From an uncultured Pelagibacteraceae bacterium (GTDB lineage Bacteria > Pseudomonadota > Alphaproteobacteria > Pelagibacterales > Pelagibacteraceae): 64,000 nt of DNA. The position numbers were made by a program, and so were the translations under genes. Positions within the stretch are counted from its first letter, which is position 1. Every line of letters begins with the position of its first letter. Positions 1-8,532 of this stretch are shown piece by piece. The notes below the pieces were generated by a model that saw only the letters and a program-made list of their open reading frames with translations, ran no database searches and was not told where the DNA came from. The DNA is taken from NCBI GenBank assembly GCA_902630065.1, contig CACOTF010000001.1, positions 1-64,000 of the forward strand, read 5' to 3'.

Positions 1-1
1 A

Positions 2-496
2 GAACCAAATGAAAATGTTTTTTTTATTTTAATTTTTAATTCAGAGAAATTTTTAATAGATACAATAAAATCCCGATGTATAGAATTTAAATTAAGTCTA
101 TCTAATGAGAATACTAGATTGATTGTCAATAATTATTTTAATGAAAATCTTTATGAACAAATAAATTCAAATTTGATAAATTATTACTCAACACCTTTTT
201 TTTTAATATCCTTAATAAACTATATGAATGAATTTGAATTATCAGTATCCGAAACCACAGTTGATGATTTATTAGTTAATTTAATCAATAATAAGCACTA
301 TATTAAACAAGAGTTTATAAGAGATAATTTAAATATGATTATTGAATTATTTTTTTATAAACATATAAACACAACAAAAAAACTGTCATATAAAGTTAAA
401 GAATATTATTATTCAAAATTATCTAATGTAAAAAAATATAATCTTGATTATGAAACTTTTTTTTTAGAATTTAAGGATAAATTATTAAGTGAATAA
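2..496 (+). CDS. holB: DNA polymerase III delta' subunit, C-terminal part (cut by window edge)
   Basis: The reading frame is already open at the left edge and runs to the TAA at 494-496, so the N-terminal ATPase part lies outside the window. The first visible residues contain the phrase EPNENVFFILIF followed by the SRC motif (IKSRC), which matches the sensor region of the delta' clamp-loader subunit ('PPENTLFILI...IRSRC'). The rest is a helical, Lys/Asn-rich C-terminal domain with little conservation. Delta' is part of the clamp loader that places the sliding clamp on DNA. Location directly before metG and tatD is the usual alphaproteobacterial arrangement (tmk-holB-metG-tatD). The last 8 nt overlap the metG start. 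The identification rests on the short motif plus context, so it is good but not certain. Confidence 0.8.
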   Translation, partial: EPNENVFFILIFNSEKFLIDTIKSRCIEFKLSLSNENTRLIVNNYFNENLYEQINSNLINYYSTPFFLISLINYMNEFELSVSETTVDDLLVNLINNKHYIKQEFIRDNLNMIIELFFYKHINTTKKLSYKVKEYYYSKLSNVKKYNLDYETFFLEFKDKLLSE

Positions 497-2015
497 AAAT
501 TATTATATAACAACACCAATTTACTATCCTTCTGCTAAACCTCATATGGGACATGCATATTCAAGTATAATTGCTGATTTTTTTGCTCGTTTCAAAAAAA
601 TTGATGGTTTTAATGTTTATTTTTTAACAGGTACAGATGAGCATGGTTTAAAAATACAAAGATCTGCTGAAAAGTTAAATAAGGATCCAAAATCTTTTTG
701 TGATGAAATAAGTAAAACATTTGAGGATTTAACTAAAACATTAAATTTATCGAACACAGATTTTATAAGAACTACAGAAGATAGACATAAAATTTCTGTG
801 CAAAATTTATGGAATATACTTGAAAAAAATAAGCAAATTTATTTGTCTAAATATTCTGGTTGGTATTCTGTATCAGATGAAGCTTTTTACAATGAAGATG
901 AAGTTGAGCAAATAGATGGTTTAAAAGTTGCTAAACCATCTGGTTCACCAGTTGAATGGGTCGAAGAAGAGTCTTTTTTTTTTAAACTTTCAGAATGGGA
1001 AAAACCTTTATTAGAATTTTATGAAAAAAATAAAAGTTTTATATTACCTGAAAGTAGAAGGAATGAGGTAATTAGCTTTGTCAAAAGTGGGTTAAAAGAC
1101 TTATCTGTCAGTAGAAAGACTTTTTCCTGGGGTGTAAAAGTGCCAAGTGATGAAAATCATGTAGTATATGTATGGTTAGATGCATTAACAAATTATTTAA
1201 GTTCTTTAAAATATCCCGATGAAAATAATGAATTATATAAAAATTTTTGGCCAGCAGATTTACATATTATTGGTAAAGACATATTAAGATTTCATGCTAT
1301 TTATTGGCCAGCATTCTTGTTGGCTGCAAAAATAGAGCCACCAAAAAGGGTATACGGACATGGATGGATACTCTCTGGAGATGAAAAAATGTCAAAATCA
1401 AAAGGAAATATTTTAGATCCATTAGAAATAATAAATGTTTATGGTCTAGATCCATTAAGATATTATTTACTTAAAGAAGTTTCATTTGGTAATGATGGAA
1501 ATATTTCTGAGGAAAAACTAGAAAATTGTATTAATAGTGATTTGGCAAATAATTTTGGAAACCTATGTCAGAGAGTTTTATCTTTTGCTGAAAAAAATTG
1601 TTCATCTTTAATACCTGATCATAAATTTACTAATGAAGATTTAGAAATTTTGAAACCATTAAATAATCTCGCTAAAATAAGATTATTTATAGATAATCAA
1701 GACATAAACCAATATATGAGTTTTATTGTTGATAGGTTGTTTGCGGCAAACAAATATTTTAATGATCAGGAACCTTGGAAGAAGAAAGATGATAGATTAA
1801 GATTAAATACTATTGTTTATACTGCATTAGAATTAATTAGAAAAATATCTATTTTGCTTTATCCAGTAATTCCAGGAACATCTTTAAAAGTATTAAATGT
1901 TTTTAATGAAACTGAAAACTCCATTGATTTTATATCAATTGATAATAATGAAATTTTAAAAAAAAATTCAAAAATAAATAAATTAGATATTTTGTTTAAA
2001 AAAATTGAAAAATGA
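489..2015 (+). CDS. metG: Methionyl-tRNA synthetase
   Basis: Class I aminoacyl-tRNA synthetase that charges tRNA-Met. The HIGH-type signature is HMGH at residues 19-22 and the KMSKS loop (KMSKSKGN) is near residue 300. The protein is 508 residues and stops after the anticodon-binding helical domain: there is no C-terminal tRNA-binding (Trbp111-like) extension. The connective region carries no CxxC zinc knuckles, so it is the short zinc-free type common in alphaproteobacteria. The start is a GTG overlapping the end of holB by 8 nt; no ATG is available before the essential N-terminal strand (YITTPIYYP). The 3' end overlaps tatD through ATGA, which suggests translational coupling in a holB-metG-tatD-MBL operon. 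Confidence 0.97.
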   Translation: MNKNYYITTPIYYPSAKPHMGHAYSSIIADFFARFKKIDGFNVYFLTGTDEHGLKIQRSAEKLNKDPKSFCDEISKTFEDLTKTLNLSNTDFIRTTEDRHKISVQNLWNILEKNKQIYLSKYSGWYSVSDEAFYNEDEVEQIDGLKVAKPSGSPVEWVEEESFFFKLSEWEKPLLEFYEKNKSFILPESRRNEVISFVKSGLKDLSVSRKTFSWGVKVPSDENHVVYVWLDALTNYLSSLKYPDENNELYKNFWPADLHIIGKDILRFHAIYWPAFLLAAKIEPPKRVYGHGWILSGDEKMSKSKGNILDPLEIINVYGLDPLRYYLLKEVSFGNDGNISEEKLENCINSDLANNFGNLCQRVLSFAEKNCSSLIPDHKFTNEDLEILKPLNNLAKIRLFIDNQDINQYMSFIVDRLFAANKYFNDQEPWKKKDDRLRLNTIVYTALELIRKISILLYPVIPGTSLKVLNVFNETENSIDFISIDNNEILKKNSKINKLDILFKKIEK

Positions 2016-2776
2016 TAGACTCACATTGTCATCTTGATCACGAACCTCTTTATTCAAATATCAATGATATTATTAAACGTTCTAAAGAAAATGGATTAAA
2101 GAAAATTTTAACTATTTCAACAAATTCGAAAAGTTTTGAGAATATTAAAAAGATTATAAATCTTGATGAAATAATTTATGGAAGTATTGGAATTCATCCT
2201 CATGAATCCAGCAGTGATAAGATGGATAAAGAATTCATTATTGAAAATGCTAATAAATTCAAAAAAATAATTGGAGTAGGAGAGACTGGATTAGATTTCT
2301 ATTATGAAAATAGTAAAAAAGATGATCAGATTGAAAGTTTTGAAAGACATATAGAAGCTTCTATTGAATTAAATTATCCTTTAATAGTTCATTCTAGAAG
2401 TGCAGAAAGAGAAACTTTTGATATTTTAAATGGATATAAAAACAGTGATATTAAAATACTTATGCACTGTTTTACTGGTTCAAAAGAATTTGCAAAAAAA
2501 ATGATGACATTAAATGCGTATTTTTCTGCTAGTGGAATAATAACTTTTAAAAATAGTATTGATCTACAAGAAACATTTAAAATAATTGAAAATGATAAAA
2601 TTTTAATTGAAACAGATAGTCCTTTTTTAGCACCAATACCAATGAGAGGTAAAAAGAATGAACCTTCTTTTATTAAATATACATTGGAAAAACTTTCAGA
2701 ATTAAGATCAATAAACTTTGATGAATTAGAAAATATTACAAACGATAATTTTGAAAGATTATTTTTTCAAAAATGA
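2012..2776 (+). CDS. tatD: TatD-family metal-dependent hydrolase / DNase
   Basis: TIM-barrel hydrolase of the TatD family (amidohydrolase superfamily). Metal-binding landmarks are all present: DSHCHLD at the N-terminus (HxH), GIHPHE, GETGLDFYY (the bridging glutamate), VHSR, HCFTG and the C-terminal ETDSPFLAP. Length of 254 residues is normal. Family members act as 3'-5' exonucleases or deoxyribonucleases on damaged DNA, and the position after metG is conserved across many bacteria. Both ends overlap the neighbours by ATGA (metG upstream, the MBL-fold gene downstream). The exact substrate in this organism cannot be told from sequence. Confidence 0.93.
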   Translation: MIDSHCHLDHEPLYSNINDIIKRSKENGLKKILTISTNSKSFENIKKIINLDEIIYGSIGIHPHESSSDKMDKEFIIENANKFKKIIGVGETGLDFYYENSKKDDQIESFERHIEASIELNYPLIVHSRSAERETFDILNGYKNSDIKILMHCFTGSKEFAKKMMTLNAYFSASGIITFKNSIDLQETFKIIENDKILIETDSPFLAPIPMRGKKNEPSFIKYTLEKLSELRSINFDELENITNDNFERLFFQK

Positions 2777-3549
2777 GCATAAAATTTATAATATTAGGTT
2801 GTGGAAGCTCTATGGGTGTGCCAAGACCTGATGGATTTTTTGGAAATTGTGATCCCAAAAATAAGAAAAATTATAGAACAAGATGTTCTGCACTCATTAA
2901 AACAACAGATGAAAATATTTTAATTGATACATCTCCTGACTTAAGACAACAGTTATTGCGTCATAAAATTAAAAAAATTGATAAAGTATTCTACTCACAT
3001 ATGCATGCTGACCAAACACATGGTATAAATGATTTAAGGTCTTTTTTTATCAATAGCAAAAAACAGGTAAACGTTTTTGCTGATAGCCCTACATCTAAAC
3101 ATTTGAAAGAAAGCTTTTCTTATTGTTTTAAAAGTTTTTCAAGAGAATATCCTGCTACTTTAAAATTAAATAAATTGAAAAAAAATTCATTTATTACACA
3201 TAAGAATAAAAATATAAAATTTAAATCAATTGTTGTTGAGCATGGTTCGGTTAAATCTAATTGTTTTATAATTGATAAAAAGCTTGCATATATTACTGAT
3301 GTAAGCAATATTTACAAAAGAGATTATTCTTATTTTAAAAATCTAAAGTATCTTATAATTGATTGTCTTTGGTACAATTTTCATCCTTCACACTTTAATT
3401 TAGAAAAATCTTTGTATTTCATTAAAAAATTTAAACCAAAAAAGGCTATTCTTTCAAATCTATCACCAGTGTTAGATTATAATCAGTTAAAAAAAATTAT
3501 ACCTAAAAATGTAATACCAGCACATGATGGTTTAACTATAGAACTATAG
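2773..3549 (+). CDS. MBL-fold hydrolase, PhnP / RNase Z-like, with altered metal motif
   Basis: Metallo-beta-lactamase-fold protein of the small PhnP-like group normally found next to tatD in alphaproteobacteria. It begins with GCGSSMGVP, has the IDTSPDLRQQL segment, and carries the metal motif as SHMHADQTHG: His76, His78, Asp80 and His83 are present, but the residue after Asp80 that is normally the second-site His (HxHxDH) is Gln81 (codon CAA). Further His residues follow (VVEHGS, HPSHF, and a C-terminal AHDG). The typical role of relatives is phosphodiester hydrolysis (cyclic phosphate or RNA ends), but the natural substrate of this group is not established. It starts by ATGA overlap with tatD, and its 3' end overlaps the convergent glutathione peroxidase gene by 6 nt. 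Confidence 0.85.
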   Translation: MSIKFIILGCGSSMGVPRPDGFFGNCDPKNKKNYRTRCSALIKTTDENILIDTSPDLRQQLLRHKIKKIDKVFYSHMHADQTHGINDLRSFFINSKKQVNVFADSPTSKHLKESFSYCFKSFSREYPATLKLNKLKKNSFITHKNKNIKFKSIVVEHGSVKSNCFIIDKKLAYITDVSNIYKRDYSYFKNLKYLIIDCLWYNFHPSHFNLEKSLYFIKKFKPKKAILSNLSPVLDYNQLKKIIPKNVIPAHDGLTIEL

Positions 3550-4086
3550 TATTTCTTCAATTTTATTTATAATTTTATTCGATGTAGGTTTTGTAAAAGA
3601 GGCATATGTATCTTCTACATTTCCCTGTTTATTGATTAATATTTTATGAAAATTCCACTTAGGTACTGCAGATTTGCCAAAATTATTTTCTGCCCACTTA
3701 AATATTTCATGAGCATCGCTTCCTTTTACCTCTGTAATAGCTGTTAATGGAAAGTTTATTTCAAAATTAACTTCACAAAATTTTTTAACTTCACTATTAG
3801 TTTTTTTTTCTTGATTAAAAGAGTCTGAGGGCACTCCAAGAACAATTAGACCCTTAGATTTATATTTATCCCATAAATCTTGGAGATCCTCATATTGTTT
3901 TGTGAACCCACAATAACTAGCAGTGTTTACTATAAGAATAACTTTATTTTGATAATCACTTAATTTGATATTTTGTCCATTAATACTCTCTATTTCTAGA
4001 TTATAAAAACTTTTTTGGTCATTGCTTATTGCTGAACTCTTAAAAAAAAACATTATTATTGTAAAACTTATTATTATTAACCTCAT
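3544..4086 (-). CDS. Glutathione/thioredoxin peroxidase with signal peptide
   Basis: Glutathione-peroxidase-fold thiol peroxidase that reduces hydroperoxides. The peroxidatic cysteine is Cys59 in NTASYCGFT, followed by KQYEDL; the WNFHK segment with the catalytic Trp/Asn is near the C-terminus. The N-terminus (residues 1-20, MRLIIISFTIIMFFF...) is a hydrophobic signal sequence, so the enzyme probably works in the periplasm, unlike the cytoplasmic BtuE type. Length after the signal is normal for the family. Its stop overlaps the convergent MBL-fold gene by 6 nt, leaving no room for a terminator. The reducing partner (glutathione or thioredoxin) cannot be decided; many bacterial members use thioredoxin. 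Confidence 0.9.
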   Translation of the reverse strand: MRLIIISFTIIMFFFKSSAISNDQKSFYNLEIESINGQNIKLSDYQNKVILIVNTASYCGFTKQYEDLQDLWDKYKSKGLIVLGVPSDSFNQEKKTNSEVKKFCEVNFEINFPLTAITEVKGSDAHEIFKWAENNFGKSAVPKWNFHKILINKQGNVEDTYASFTKPTSNKIINKIEEIL

Positions 4087-4096
4087 CCTAATCTGC

Positions 4097-5269
4097 TTAT
4101 TTATTTGGTGTAAGTAGTATTAAGAAGTACCCAAATAAAGTGGATAATAATGACCCAGTTAAAACTCCAATTTTTACTCCATCCATGTATTGTATATTTT
4201 CAACAAAAGCTAAATTTCCAACAAATAAGCTCATTGTAAAGCCAATACCTGTTAAAACTCCAACACCATAAAAATTAAACCAGTTAGAGTTGTTGGGCAT
4301 CTGGGCAATTTTCATTTTTATTGAAACATAAGAAAATACAAATACTCCTAATTGTTTACCAACAAATAGTCCTAATAAAATTCCTAATGGAACTTTATCA
4401 AGTAAAGATGCAAAAGATAAACCTTCTAACGAAACACCAGCATTTGCAAAAGCAAATAATGGCATAATACCAAATGCAACATAAGGGCTAATTGCATGTT
4501 CAATTTTTATCAACAGTGAAAAATCTTTATCTTTTTTTCTATGAGGTATAGTCATTGCCAATAATACACCAGCAATTGTTGCATGAATTCCAGAATTATG
4601 AGTGAAGTCCCAAAGAAATATTCCAACAATTAAATAAGGTAAAAATTTCTTTATATTGAATTTGTTAATTACTAGAAGAACAATAAAGGCTAGAAGCATT
4701 AAGCTTAAATATTTAATGCTTAAATCTCCTGAGTAAAATAATGCAATTATTACTATTGCTCCGAGGTCGTCTATAATCGCTAAAGCTGTTAAAAAAACTT
4801 TCAAAGATAATGGAACTCTTTTACCCAATAATGAAAGTACACCTAAAGAAAATGCAATATCAGTTGCTGATGGAATTGCCCAACCATTCATTGTTTCACT
4901 ATCTCCAAAATTAATAAAAACATAAAATAATGCAGGCACTAACATTCCACCGACTGCAGCAATTATTGGAAGAAGAGCTTGTTTTATATTTGAAAGTTCG
5001 CCTTGTAAAAATTCTCTTTTAATTTCTAATGTTACAAAGAAAAAAAATATTGCCATCAAAGCATCATTTATCCAATGTAAAACTGATAATTTTAAACCGA
5101 AATTATTTATTCCTAAAAATAAATATTTATCCAATGTGGAAAAATATAAATCAGATAAGTTAGAATTGCTTACTATCAATGCTATGATAGCGGCAAAAAG
5201 AAGTACTAGGCCGCTAGCAGCTTCAAGTTTGAAAAACCACCTAAATGGTTTTGTAATTATCTGAATCAT
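4097..5269 (-). CDS. nhaA: Na+/H+ antiporter NhaA
   Basis: Inner-membrane sodium/proton antiporter of the NhaA family, 390 residues with about 12 predicted membrane segments. The ion-binding pair is visible in IIDDLGAI (equivalent to the adjacent Asp pair of E. coli NhaA) and the unwound-helix motif is in SATDIAFSLG. It exports Na+ in exchange for protons, controlling intracellular Na+ and pH in seawater. It lies 1 nt downstream of the zinc-ribbon gene and 10 nt upstream of the peroxidase gene on the same strand, so the three are probably one transcript. Confidence 0.96.
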   Translation of the reverse strand: MIQIITKPFRWFFKLEAASGLVLLFAAIIALIVSNSNLSDLYFSTLDKYLFLGINNFGLKLSVLHWINDALMAIFFFFVTLEIKREFLQGELSNIKQALLPIIAAVGGMLVPALFYVFINFGDSETMNGWAIPSATDIAFSLGVLSLLGKRVPLSLKVFLTALAIIDDLGAIVIIALFYSGDLSIKYLSLMLLAFIVLLVINKFNIKKFLPYLIVGIFLWDFTHNSGIHATIAGVLLAMTIPHRKKDKDFSLLIKIEHAISPYVAFGIMPLFAFANAGVSLEGLSFASLLDKVPLGILLGLFVGKQLGVFVFSYVSIKMKIAQMPNNSNWFNFYGVGVLTGIGFTMSLFVGNLAFVENIQYMDGVKIGVLTGSLLSTLFGYFLILLTPNK

Positions 5270-5270
5270 T

Positions 5271-5765
5271 TTATCTGACTAAATCTTTAATAAATAATTT
5301 CAAGTCATTTATTACTAGATGCAAATTATCTGACATTTTTAATATGCCGGGAAATATTACAGATATCTGATTTTTAAACGTGTCCATAAGTAAGATAAAT
5401 GCAATAATCGAAATAATTATTAGAAATATTTTTTTAATAATTTTGTTTTCTCTTGAAACTGAACTTTTATCAATAGATACTAATTCTTTTGATAAACTTT
5501 CTTTTATTGGAGATTTCTTTGAGATTTTTTTTCTTATTTTTTTTGTTTGTTTTATTGGATCATCAACTGGTTCTATATTGATTTCTGATTTATTTTCTTC
5601 AATTTCATTTATTTTTATGTTTTCAGTTTTTAATTTTAAATTTTCTTCTTTTTTATAAAACCACGTATGATCGCAATTGCCGCACTTTAAAAGCCTGCCT
5701 TCATCTGGAATTAATTTTTCATCAATATTGAACTTCTTCGTACAAGCTGGACATTCAATGATCAT
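5271..5765 (-). CDS. MJ0042-type zinc-ribbon protein with one membrane segment
   Basis: The N-terminal 40 residues form the MJ0042/DUF3426 zinc ribbon: CPACTKKFNI, then KCGNCDHTW, giving two CxxC pairs. A long Lys/Glu/Ser-rich linker follows (about residues 45-105), then one hydrophobic helix near residues 108-127 (IFLIIISIIAFILL) and a short C-terminal tail. This architecture is widespread in alphaproteobacteria, where the protein has no agreed function. It is the first gene of the run leading into nhaA. The start ATG is at 5765; about 95 nt separate it from the divergent tRNA-Pro gene. The function is unknown. Confidence 0.8.
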   Translation of the reverse strand: MIIECPACTKKFNIDEKLIPDEGRLLKCGNCDHTWFYKKEENLKLKTENIKINEIEENKSEINIEPVDDPIKQTKKIRKKISKKSPIKESLSKELVSIDKSSVSRENKIIKKIFLIIISIIAFILLMDTFKNQISVIFPGILKMSDNLHLVINDLKLFIKDLVR

Positions 5766-5823
5766 AGATACTTATATATAGCAAATTTTATAAAATTTCC
5801 TTTTAAATAGTGATTAATATACT

Positions 5824-5851
5824 TTGAAATTTTTTTTATCTACTGTATTAG
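5824..5851 (+). promoter_or_regulatory. Candidate sigma-70 promoter for tRNA-Pro
   Basis: TTGAAA at 5824-5829 and TATTAG at 5846-5851 are separated by 16 nt, which would start transcription a few bases before the mature tRNA at 5861. The boxes are imperfect and the region is AT-rich, so this is a suggestion only. Confidence 0.4.
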
Positions 5852-5860
5852 TACTGCATT

Positions 5861-5937
5861 CGGGGTGTAGCGCAGCCTGGTAGCGCACTTGGTTTGGGAC
5901 CAAGGGGCCGTAGGTTCAAATCCTACCACCCCGACCA
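5861..5937 (+). tRNA. tRNA-Pro (anticodon TGG)
   Basis: A full cloverleaf can be drawn: acceptor strand CGGGGTG pairs with CACCCCG, the anticodon stem CTTGG/CCAAG encloses the loop TTTGGGA with anticodon TGG at 5895-5897, and the T arm contains GGTTCAAATCC. CCA is encoded at 5935-5937. The ATG of the next gene begins only 4 nt after the CCA. Confidence 0.98.
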
Positions 5938-5941
5938 TTTT

Positions 5942-6223
5942 ATGAAAAAAGCTAAAATTTATAAACCATCTAAAACTGCAATGCAGTCAGGATTGAAGAA
6001 ATTTGATAAATGGATTATTGAATACATTACCGATGATCCGGGCATTAATCCTTTAATGGGGTGGGAGAGTTCCACAGATACTTATGGTGAATTAAAATTA
6101 GAATTTTCTACAAAAGAATTAGCTATTGAATATGCAAAAAAAAATAATATTGATTTTGAAGTAATTGAACCGAATAAAAGAAAAGTTACTTTAAAATCTT
6201 ACGCTGATAACTTTATAAAATAA
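5942..6223 (+). CDS. NADH dehydrogenase accessory subunit, NDUFS4-like (ETC complex I)
   Basis: A 93-residue protein matching the ETC complex I NDUFS4/18-kDa family (PF04800 type). Landmarks are KPSKTAMQSG near the N-terminus, the centre MGWESSTDTYGE, and the downstream LEFSTKELAIEYAKKNNI, typical of mitochondrial and alphaproteobacterial members. It should act as an accessory subunit of the proton-pumping NADH:quinone oxidoreductase. The frame stays open further upstream through the tRNA, but the first sensible start is the ATG at 5942, 4 nt after the tRNA CCA. There is no room for a Shine-Dalgarno sequence outside the tRNA, so after tRNA processing the mRNA should be almost leaderless. Its stop overlaps the next start as TAATG. 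Confidence 0.9.
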   Translation: MKKAKIYKPSKTAMQSGLKKFDKWIIEYITDDPGINPLMGWESSTDTYGELKLEFSTKELAIEYAKKNNIDFEVIEPNKRKVTLKSYADNFIK

Positions 6224-7221
6224 TGTTTAAATTTTTTACAGAAAGAAGATGGTATGGTTGGAGTATATTTGGATCAATCTTCATATTAGTTTCGACTTGG
6301 TATCAAGTACAATTAGACGTGAAAATTAATGAATGGTTCGGCGAATTTTATGATACTCTTCAAAAAGCTTTAACAGAACCTGGTTCAGTCACAGAAACTG
6401 AATTTATTGGATATTTGTTTACATTTGCAAAAGTTGCGGGTCTTTGGATTATAATTGCTATTGTAACAGGTTTTTTTGTATCTCATTGGGTATTTAGGTG
6501 GAGAACTTCAATGGCTGAATATTATCACTCTCAATGGTTAAAAGCTCGTTTAACCGAAGGGGCTTCGCAAAGAGTTCAAGAAGACACTTTAAAATTTGCA
6601 AGAATAATGGAGGGCCTTGGTGTTGGACTTTTAGATAGTATAATGACCTTAGTAGCTTTCTTGCCAATATTATGGGGATTATCTAAACAAGTCGATGTAC
6701 TTCCATGGATTGGTGAAGTTGATCATGCATTAGTTTGGGTTGCAATAATATCTGCACTTGGTGGAACAGTTTTATTAGCAGCAGTAGGTATTAAATTACC
6801 TGGGATTGAGTATGATATTCAAAAAGAAGAAGCTGGTTATAGAAAAGAATTAGTTCACGGAGAAGATGATCCTATAAGGGCTGCTCCACCGACTATAGGT
6901 CAATTATATGATAGAGTAAGAGGTATTCACTATAAATCATATTTTCATTATCTATATTTTAATGCGGTTAAGTGGAGTTATTTTCAAGGTATGGTAATTG
7001 TTCCATATTTAGCTTTAGCACCAACTATAGTATCAGGAGCAATTACATTAGGTTTTGTTCAACAAATAACTAGAGCTTTTGGAAGAGTTGAAAATTCATT
7101 ACAATATTTAGTTAGAAGCTGGTCTACAATTGTAGAATTGATTTCGGTTTGGAAAAGATTAAGTGAATTTGAAGCTAGATTGAAATATAACTTAGAAGAA
7201 TCCACTGCTGAAAATATTTAA
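6223..7221 (+). CDS. SbmA/BacA-like inner-membrane transporter
   Basis: A 332-residue polytopic protein of the SbmA/BacA family: the N-terminus FKFFTERRWYGWSIFGS, the loop HWVFRWRTSMAEYY, SQRVQEDTL followed by a long helix, and the C-terminal GFVQQITRAFGRVENS are family hallmarks. There is no nucleotide-binding domain, so it is the proton-driven type, not an ABCD-type ABC exporter. Relatives import peptides, some antibiotics and cobalamin-like cargo across the inner membrane. It is linked by 1-nt TAATG junctions both to the complex I subunit gene and to glpX. The cargo here is unknown. Confidence 0.9.
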   Translation: MFKFFTERRWYGWSIFGSIFILVSTWYQVQLDVKINEWFGEFYDTLQKALTEPGSVTETEFIGYLFTFAKVAGLWIIIAIVTGFFVSHWVFRWRTSMAEYYHSQWLKARLTEGASQRVQEDTLKFARIMEGLGVGLLDSIMTLVAFLPILWGLSKQVDVLPWIGEVDHALVWVAIISALGGTVLLAAVGIKLPGIEYDIQKEEAGYRKELVHGEDDPIRAAPPTIGQLYDRVRGIHYKSYFHYLYFNAVKWSYFQGMVIVPYLALAPTIVSGAITLGFVQQITRAFGRVENSLQYLVRSWSTIVELISVWKRLSEFEARLKYNLEESTAENI

Positions 7222-8165
7222 TGTCTTTAAATAAAGATCTGATTCATCAACTTGTAAAAGTTACTTCAAGAGCTGCAATTAATTGTTATCAATTTCTTGG
7301 CAAACAAAATAAAAAAATTGCTGATAAAGCTGCTACGGATTCTATGAGAAATGATTTAAATAATCTAAAAATTAACGGTGAAGTTGTGATAGGTGAGGGC
7401 GAACTCGATGAAGCGCCAATGTTATATATAGGTGAAAAACTAGGCAAGGGTAATGGTCCATATTTAGATATAGCCGTAGACCCACTTGAAGGAACAAACT
7501 TTGCTGCAAAAAATATGCCAGGCGCTATATCTGTATTAGCAATTTCAGAAAAAGGAAATTTATTGAATGCTCCAGAAACCTATATGAATAAAATTGCAGT
7601 GGGCAAAGATGTTCCATTTGATGCGACAGATTTAGATTATCCTATAAAAAAAAATATTTCCAATATTGCAGAAGCCAAAAACAAAAATATTCATGAACTT
7701 ACAGTATGTATTCTTGATAGACCAAGACATAAAGATATTATTGATGAATTAAAATCATTAAAAGTAAATTTAAAATTAATTTCAGATGGTGATATTTGTG
7801 GTTCTCTCTTAGTTACTGATAATAAGTATAATGTTGACTTATTTTTAGGTATTGGAGGAGGTCCTGAAGGAGTAATCTCCGCAGCAGCTTTGGACGCTTA
7901 TGGATGTAAATTTCAGGGTAAATTTTTATTTTCAACTGATCAAGATAGGGCTAGAGCAAAAAAAATGGGAATATCTGACCTAAATAAAAAATATGATTTA
8001 AATGAAATAGTTAAAGGAGATAGTATTTTTTGTGCGACAGGTATTACCAGTACTGAAATGGTTGCTGCTGTAAAAAAAGAAAATACAAAATTTGTTACTG
8101 AAACTCTTGTCACACACAAAGAATCTACAATAGAAATTATAAAAAGTGAGGAACCTATAGCTTGA
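7221..8165 (+). CDS. glpX: Fructose-1,6-bisphosphatase class II (GlpX)
   Basis: Lithium-sensitive-phosphatase-fold FBPase, 314 residues. Catalytic and metal motifs are IGEGELDEAPML (the substrate-loop glutamates) and VDPLEGTNFAA (metal-binding DPLEGT). A GGGPEGV sugar-phosphate binding segment and a conserved DGDI are also present. It dephosphorylates fructose-1,6-bisphosphate in gluconeogenesis, the direction favoured by organisms living on organic acids. It overlaps the SbmA-like gene by 1 nt, ends 35 nt before tRNA-Glu, and is probably the last protein gene of that transcript. The same family also hydrolyses sedoheptulose-bisphosphate, so a wider role is possible. Confidence 0.95.
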   Translation: MSLNKDLIHQLVKVTSRAAINCYQFLGKQNKKIADKAATDSMRNDLNNLKINGEVVIGEGELDEAPMLYIGEKLGKGNGPYLDIAVDPLEGTNFAAKNMPGAISVLAISEKGNLLNAPETYMNKIAVGKDVPFDATDLDYPIKKNISNIAEAKNKNIHELTVCILDRPRHKDIIDELKSLKVNLKLISDGDICGSLLVTDNKYNVDLFLGIGGGPEGVISAAALDAYGCKFQGKFLFSTDQDRARAKKMGISDLNKKYDLNEIVKGDSIFCATGITSTEMVAAVKKENTKFVTETLVTHKESTIEIIKSEEPIA

Positions 8166-8200
8166 TTATTTTTAATAATTGCAATAGAAACTCCATCTCT

Positions 8201-8275
8201 GGTCCCTTCGTCTATCGGTTAGGACACATGGTTTTCATCCATGAAAGAGGGGTTCGATTCCCCTAGGGACCGCCA
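8201..8275 (+). tRNA. tRNA-Glu (anticodon TTC)
   Basis: The acceptor strand GGTCCCT pairs with AGGGACC. The anticodon stem CATGG/CCATG encloses TTTTCAT with anticodon TTC at 8234-8236. The T arm contains GGTTCGATTCC. Discriminator G and encoded CCA end at 8275. Just 2 nt separate it from the next ATG. Confidence 0.98.
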
Positions 8276-8277
8276 CA

Positions 8278-8532
8278 ATGAAATACTTTGTTTATTTAAT
8301 CATATCTAAAAATAAACACAAATATCTCAGTTACGTTGGATATACTAATAATTTAAAGAAAAGATTGGCTAGACACAATGCTTCGAAAGGAGCAAAATTT
8401 ACTAGAGGTAGAAAATGGATAATAGCCTATAGTATGTGTTATAATTCAAAATCCAAAGCTATGAGAGAAGAATATAAGCTTAAAAAAAACTATAAACTTA
8501 GAAACAATATAAAATCTCATTTTAATAAATGA
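8278..8532 (+). CDS. GIY-YIG nuclease-domain protein
   Basis: A single-domain GIY-YIG protein of 84 residues. The two signature strands read YFVYLI and YVGYTNNLKKRLARH (the catalytic Arg follows in LKKRL), then FTRGRKW and the metal-binding glutamate in AMREEYKLKK. This UPF0213-like family is scattered widely among bacteria and may act on branched or damaged DNA, but most members are uncharacterised. The ATG lies 2 nt after the tRNA-Glu CCA, so the gene probably shares the tRNA transcript and becomes nearly leaderless after tRNA maturation. The stop overlaps the next gene by ATGA. It is the first gene of an accessory-looking segment. Confidence 0.88.
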   Translation: MKYFVYLIISKNKHKYLSYVGYTNNLKKRLARHNASKGAKFTRGRKWIIAYSMCYNSKSKAMREEYKLKKNYKLRNNIKSHFNK

